A stretch of 64,000 nucleotides of DNA from Dehalobacter sp. DCM. GTDB taxonomy: Bacteria; Bacillota; Desulfitobacteriia; Desulfitobacteriales; Syntrophobotulaceae. The stretch lies in the NCBI RefSeq assembly GCF_024972775.1, contig NZ_CP092282.1:3217001-3281000 (forward strand), written 5' to 3'. Under the pieces are notes generated by a model. That model had not been told where the DNA came from, ran no database searches, and was given only the letters and a program-made list of their open reading frames with translations. Position numbers and translations under genes: made by a program. This document shows, in pieces, positions 59,729-64,000 of this stretch (position 1 is its first letter; each line of letters starts with the position of its first letter).

Positions 59729-61627
59729 GTGACATCAAATAAACAGCAGCCGCAATGGAAAAAAATACTGTCCTTAATCACCTACAAAAAGACGAACAGA
59801 CCCAAGACGTTCAGTTTGGGCGAAGACGCCTTGGACCAGGATCCGCTGCAAACAAGTACCGCTGGGTTCGGTAAGGACCAAAACAAGGCGTCAACGCCCC
59901 AACCACGAGAATCCACACCAAAACAAAAAAATGAAAAAGGTCAGAAAAAGGAATCGCCAAAACCGGAGCAGCGAAATACAAGTCAGCAAAGACAGGGACA
60001 GCAAACAAAACAAGACAAGGAACAAAATAACGATTCAGCGAAAACAAAACGGAAGATGGCGCGGAAACCGATGACTCCCGGCCAAGTTCGGTCATACCGT
60101 TCCGATCCGGATCACGTGCGTTCCGAATATACCGCGAATCTTGAGCTCATCAAGCAGCTATTTGGTGTCCCGCGTAACAAAGACTTGGTTATCCGCGAGT
60201 TCCGAATCAGTCAGAAAAAAAGAGCCTTTATTGCCTATTTGGATGGAATGGCCGATAAAATGGTTATTAATGATTTCATTCTAAAACCGTTGCTTGCCTA
60301 CTCGGACGGGGGTGCCCCAATCTCTGAATCCGATGATCGTGTCCAACCGTACAAGCCGTACACGGATATCATTTTAACCAACGACATCAAATCCTTAAAT
60401 AACATCCAAAAAGTCCTCACCGAAATATTAAAAGGCAATACCGCGGTTTACATCGACGGTCTCGATTACTTCCTGACGTGTGAATCCATCGGGTATGAAA
60501 AACGTGGCGTCGAATCGCCTAAAACAGAAGGTATCGTCAAGGGACCTCAGGAAGCTTTCGGCGAGAATTTAAGGACTAATATCTCCTTATTAAGACGCAT
60601 CATTCGCAACAGTCATCTGATGACGGAATTTTTCGAAGTTGGGGAAAGAAGCAGTACGACGCTGGCTATTGTCTATCTTGGGGATATTGCCAATCCTTCT
60701 TTGGTAGGAGAAGTCCGACGGCGTCTGCAGAATATCAAGACAGATTTTTTGGTCAGTGCCGGCATGCTGGAGGAGTTAATTGAAGACAATCCATTAACGA
60801 TAATACCCACTATATTGAGCACGGAACGCCCGGACCGAACGGCTTCCCATATCGTTGAAGGACGCGTGGTCATCCTCACGGACGGCGCGCCGTTTGCCAT
60901 GATTGTCCCCGTTACGATGAATGAATTTATGCATTCACCGGAAGATGCCGCGTTAAAATGGCAGTATACCTCGGCACTCCGTTTTATCCGTTTCTTTGCA
61001 TTTTTAGCCGCTTCGATGCTCCCCGGCCTTTATATTGCCATGACGACGTTTCATCGGGAGATGATCCCCACCGATTTGCTCATCGCTATTGCGAAAGCCA
61101 AAGAAAACGTTCCTTTTCCGACCCTAGTCGAGATCCTGCTAATGGAACTGGGGTTTGAGCTTATCCGTGAAGCTGGTATCCGTATCCCCGGAATTATCGG
61201 CAATACACTGGGAATTATCGGCGCTTTGATCCTGGGTGACGCCGCTGTTTCAGCGAATATTGTCAGTCCGATCCTCATCATTATCGTCGCTGTCACGGGT
61301 TTAAGTAATTTTGCTATTCCGAATTACAGCCTGGCCTTCGGGGTTAGGCTCACGCGTTTTTACTATATTATTGCCGGCACCCTGCTTGGCTTCTATGGGA
61401 TAGCGCTGGCCGTTATCGGCCATACCCTGATGATGGTCAATTTGAAATCCTTTGGCATTCCGTTCTTTTCCGTTATCGCTCCCACAAGCCGATCAAGCCG
61501 GGATAAAGTGGTGCGCTGGCCTCTCTGGATGCAGGAAAAGCGCCCTGATTTTCTAAACACCCAGGATATTGAACGTCAGCCGGAGATTGCACGGCAATGG
61601 GCGCAGCAAGATCCGGATAAGGGATAA
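59729..61627 (+). CDS. gerKA: Spore germination receptor A subunit (GerA/GerKA family)
   Basis: The protein of about 632 residues has a long polar N-terminus rich in Lys, Gln and Ser (to about 120). A GerA-family soluble domain and a C-terminal membrane region with five or six helices (about 410-580) follow, with the family's P-G-L-Y-I-A and P-T-D-L-L-I-A-I motifs. It is part of the nutrient germinant receptor in the inner spore membrane. GTG 59729 is chosen because AAGGG stands about ten bases before it; ATG 59711 lacks a site. It is followed after 11 bases by the B subunit gene. The germinant cannot be predicted. Confidence 0.93.
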   Translation: MTSNKQQPQWKKILSLITYKKTNRPKTFSLGEDALDQDPLQTSTAGFGKDQNKASTPQPRESTPKQKNEKGQKKESPKPEQRNTSQQRQGQQTKQDKEQNNDSAKTKRKMARKPMTPGQVRSYRSDPDHVRSEYTANLELIKQLFGVPRNKDLVIREFRISQKKRAFIAYLDGMADKMVINDFILKPLLAYSDGGAPISESDDRVQPYKPYTDIILTNDIKSLNNIQKVLTEILKGNTAVYIDGLDYFLTCESIGYEKRGVESPKTEGIVKGPQEAFGENLRTNISLLRRIIRNSHLMTEFFEVGERSSTTLAIVYLGDIANPSLVGEVRRRLQNIKTDFLVSAGMLEELIEDNPLTIIPTILSTERPDRTASHIVEGRVVILTDGAPFAMIVPVTMNEFMHSPEDAALKWQYTSALRFIRFFAFLAASMLPGLYIAMTTFHREMIPTDLLIAIAKAKENVPFPTLVEILLMELGFELIREAGIRIPGIIGNTLGIIGALILGDAAVSANIVSPILIIIVAVTGLSNFAIPNYSLAFGVRLTRFYYIIAGTLLGFYGIALAVIGHTLMMVNLKSFGIPFFSVIAPTSRSSRDKVVRWPLWMQEKRPDFLNTQDIERQPEIARQWAQQDPDKG

Positions 61628-61638
61628 GGAGCACTGAC

Positions 61639-62745
61639 ATGATCAAGGAAGGGCATTTTGGTTTCTACGAGGCATATAGCCTGATAACCATCGTACTGGT
61701 AACGAAGATCTTTTATACCAGCCCCCTGGCCATTATCCGGCTCTTAGGGACGGCTGCTTGGTTAGGAACACTTATTTCCTGTTGTACCGCCTTACTCTTT
61801 TTTGTTCTGCTTTATTTCCTGATGAAACGTTTCCCGGGCTCAGATCTTTATCACATCTTTGAAACAGTTACCGGTAAATTCATTGGTAAAATCCTCATTT
61901 TGATCTTCACTGCCTACCTGGTCTACTTCGCAGGAATTAATTTAAGCGAGTTTATCGTGATTCTCAAGATATACACGCTGCCACTTTCGCCTTCATCTTT
62001 TCTAATTGGTGCATTTCTGCTCATAACCATTGTGATGGGATATGTTGGACTTGAGGGTATCGCCCGCGTATCCCGTGTCTTTGTCTATCCGATCATCGGC
62101 GGGGTTATCCTTATCTTGCTGTTAGCGATTCCAAGCTATGACTTTGACTACTTGAAACCCTATCTCGGATATGGCGTGCAAAAAACAGCCCTAGTCGGAC
62201 TGCTGCGCAGTTCCGCCTATGATGAAATTGTGCTCTTAGCCGTTATAATCCGTTCTCTGCACAATGTAAAACTGTTTAAGCGTGTTGGCTTCCTCAGTCT
62301 TTTGACAACCGGTCTGATGCTTTCAGCCAGCTTAATGTGCATGATTGCCTCATTTCAATATACGGCGGGAAGCGAGCATATCTCCGGCATGTATCAGCTC
62401 ACCCGCGTGATCTATTTCTCGCGTTTTTTCCAACGCGTTGAGACGTTATTCTTGTTTGTCTGGATCTTTTCATCCCTTATCACCGTCAGCTTCTTGTTCT
62501 ACGAAGCGATTAGTTCTTATTGTCGCGTCTTTAAGATCACGAATCACCGGCCATTATTAATCCCCTTCGCCATCCTGATTTATTTCATCACGATGACCCC
62601 GACCACTGTGACCGACTTGATCGAAGTACACGTTATGTTTGTCCGTGAATATAGCATCGGGATTTTCATGCTTATCCCCCTGTTTGTCTTCGCTGTTGCT
62701 GTAATCCGCCGTAAAAAAGGAGTGAAATCCCATGCGGAAAGTTAG
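61639..62745 (+). CDS. gerKB: Spore germination receptor B subunit (GerAB/GerKB permease-like)
   Basis: The 368-residue integral membrane protein has ten hydrophobic helices and belongs to the amino-acid/polyamine/organocation-like GerAB family, the subunit believed to bind the germinant. AAGGAGC before ATG sets the start. It overlaps the C subunit gene by 14 bases. Confidence 0.93.
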   Translation: MIKEGHFGFYEAYSLITIVLVTKIFYTSPLAIIRLLGTAAWLGTLISCCTALLFFVLLYFLMKRFPGSDLYHIFETVTGKFIGKILILIFTAYLVYFAGINLSEFIVILKIYTLPLSPSSFLIGAFLLITIVMGYVGLEGIARVSRVFVYPIIGGVILILLLAIPSYDFDYLKPYLGYGVQKTALVGLLRSSAYDEIVLLAVIIRSLHNVKLFKRVGFLSLLTTGLMLSASLMCMIASFQYTAGSEHISGMYQLTRVIYFSRFFQRVETLFLFVWIFSSLITVSFLFYEAISSYCRVFKITNHRPLLIPFAILIYFITMTPTTVTDLIEVHVMFVREYSIGIFMLIPLFVFAVAVIRRKKGVKSHAES

Positions 62746-64000
62746 GTTTAACGCCTTTGGCTCCCATTCTAAGCTGATCTGTATTATTTTGATCGTCCTG
62801 GTTGGCTTTCTGCCCCAGTACGGTTGTTATGATGCCGTTGAGGTAGACGAAGAAGTCTATACGTTAGCTATCGGTGTGGACAAAGGGAGCAGCGGTATGA
62901 TCCGGATGACCTTTCAGTATGCATCCTATAAGGAGGGAGGCGGAGGAAAAAGCGCCGGAAGCAGCGAATCAGGCGGGGGCGGCGCAGGAAGCAGTTCCGA
63001 CGATACAGGGGAAGTAGACGGAACCATTGTAACGACTGTTGAGTCCCCCACCCTATTGGAGGGAATTAATCTTTTAAATGCCTCCGCCAACCGTCAAGTG
63101 TCACTGATGCATGCTAAAATGCTGGTTTTTTCCGAAGAGTATGCCCGGGAGGGCATCCAAAAATATATCGATCCGCTGGTTAGGTTTCGGGAAGCCAGGG
63201 AGTTCATGCGGGTTGTCGTCTGTCAGGGCAAAGCCGAAGACTTCATCCGGGAAAACAAAACACTTATCGGTACCAGCGCGTCGAAAGGCATTGACCTCAT
63301 GTTTGAACAATCCAAGATGACCGGCTATTATCCGGATGTCTTTTTTACGGATTTCTATACATCACTGTTAACACCCTATGGTCAAGCAACGGCGGTCTAT
63401 GCCGGGGTCAACGATTTTAACCATTTCGGAGAGGATAAGGATCATACGATGCTGCCGGCCACCCCAAAAACATCCTATGAACCGGGTATGATTCCGCGCA
63501 AAGGCGGGACAAAGAAAGAATTATTTGGTACTGCGGTGTTTGACGGTGATAAAATGGTTGGGAGCCTTGACCAGCATCAAACGCGCTTTTACCTGATGAC
63601 AATCGGCGAATTCCGAACAGGGAATTTTACGCTGGAAGACCCAGACAAACCGGGGTACTTTATTGTCATCCAATGCCGATTAATAGAAAAACCTAAAATA
63701 AAAGCCCGTATGCAAAACGGGCTGCCTGTTATTGAACTAGAGTTAAAGTTGGATTCCAATATCATATCCATTCAGAGTCGAATCCACCATGAGAATCAAC
63801 AAGACATAGCGGCAATAGAAAAACTCATTCAGGATTACTTCACCCAAGGTATCCAGGATACCATTCAAACTACTCAAAAGAAATGGAATACGGATATATT
63901 CTACTTTGGCAAGAAGGTAGCCGGTAATTTTATGACGATCCCGGACTTTGAACAATACAATTGGCTTGCCCATTATCGCGATGCCGTGATCAAAACCAAC
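62732..64000 (+). CDS. gerKC: Spore germination receptor C subunit, lipoprotein (GerAC/GerKC), cut by window edge
   Basis: The first 423 codons are present and the frame is open at the right edge; little should be missing. The N-terminus is a lipoprotein signal with a lipobox-like Q-Y-G-C (cysteine near residue 32), followed by the family's V-D-E-E-V-Y-T-L-A-I-G-V-D. A Gly/Ser-rich stretch (about 70-98) is inserted in the first domain and may be a flexible loop. The C-terminal GerAC domain is visible to the end. AAAAGGAG before ATG lies inside gerKB. Confidence 0.92.
   Translation, partial: MRKVRFNAFGSHSKLICIILIVLVGFLPQYGCYDAVEVDEEVYTLAIGVDKGSSGMIRMTFQYASYKEGGGGKSAGSSESGGGGAGSSSDDTGEVDGTIVTTVESPTLLEGINLLNASANRQVSLMHAKMLVFSEEYAREGIQKYIDPLVRFREAREFMRVVVCQGKAEDFIRENKTLIGTSASKGIDLMFEQSKMTGYYPDVFFTDFYTSLLTPYGQATAVYAGVNDFNHFGEDKDHTMLPATPKTSYEPGMIPRKGGTKKELFGTAVFDGDKMVGSLDQHQTRFYLMTIGEFRTGNFTLEDPDKPGYFIVIQCRLIEKPKIKARMQNGLPVIELELKLDSNIISIQSRIHHENQQDIAAIEKLIQDYFTQGIQDTIQTTQKKWNTDIFYFGKKVAGNFMTIPDFEQYNWLAHYRDAVIKTN

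Overview
The window looks like a chromosomal segment of an anaerobic, endospore-forming Firmicute of the Desulfitobacterium/Dehalobacter/Desulfosporosinus kind (Peptococcaceae-like Clostridia). The basis is a gerA-type spore-germination operon, Bacillus-type Fe-S PurF, a priA-def-fmt-rsmB-rlmN-prpC-prkC locus, many cytoplasmic Fe-S/molybdenum/tungsten enzymes and strong AGGAGG-type ribosome binding sites. The species is an inference; no rRNA or tRNA gene is visible.

Region 1 (1-12.7 kb, all minus strand) runs priA, def, fmt, a membrane zinc peptidase, rsmB, rlmN, fhaA, fhaB, prpC, rodA, pbpA, prkC (cut by the left edge). It joins the Firmicute def/fmt/rsmB/rlmN/prpC/prkC neighbourhood to the fhaA-fhaB-phosphatase-rodA-pbpA-kinase block known from Actinobacteria, so peptidoglycan synthesis and Ser/Thr phosphorylation sit in one tightly overlapping operon. 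Region 2 (12.7-24.6 kb) holds a gene-free stretch with a consensus promoter reading into 10-bp phased tandem repeats, a solitary HTH-adenine methyltransferase, and the purine operon purE-B-C-F-M-N-H-D (minus), preceded by a consensus promoter and a pair of inverted PurBoxes.

Region 3 (24.6-39.4 kb) is a metabolic island controlled from a sigma-54 activator gene. One arm (minus) has an ene-reductase of the BaiCD/FadH type, an MFS transporter and an NmrA-type reductase. The other arm (plus) has a cytosolic molybdopterin enzyme related to acetylene hydratase and catechol dehydroxylases with its two-cluster Fe-S partner, then fdhD, a four-cluster Fe-S protein, an aldehyde:ferredoxin-oxidoreductase-family tungstoenzyme and a short-chain dehydrogenase. 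Three -24/-12 promoters were found by eye, one in front of each transcription unit; the ene-reductase and fdhD promoters share nearly the same core. I read this as an inducible pathway for anaerobic reduction of an unsaturated or aromatic substrate; the substrate is unknown.

Region 4 (39.4-53.4 kb) is mixed: an HD-GYP protein; a YtrA-like GntR/ABC operon with a 48-bp palindromic operator; an [FeFe]-hydrogenase-like/chemoreceptor fusion whose terminator loop has been hit by an intact IS3-family element; a PepV-like dipeptidase; an Fe-S protein; a thioesterase; and a secreted YcdB/SLH protein. Two gene-free stretches (42.8-43.0 and 52.28-53.0 kb) carry a family of dispersed structured repeats. 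Their hairpin stems vary in sequence but keep complementarity, while the loop stays C-A-N-G-G-A-U-G, the shape of a CsrA/RsmE site.

Region 5 (53.5-64 kb) has the aromatic amino-acid operon aroF-tyrA-aroA-aroC-pheA (minus). It is preceded by a consensus promoter, a 58-codon leader peptide with 14 Phe/Tyr among residues 16-39, and a terminator/antiterminator pair, i.e. a probable ribosome-mediated attenuator. Divergent from it is the spore germination operon gerKA-gerKB-gerKC behind a sigma-G-like promoter; gerKC runs off the right edge.
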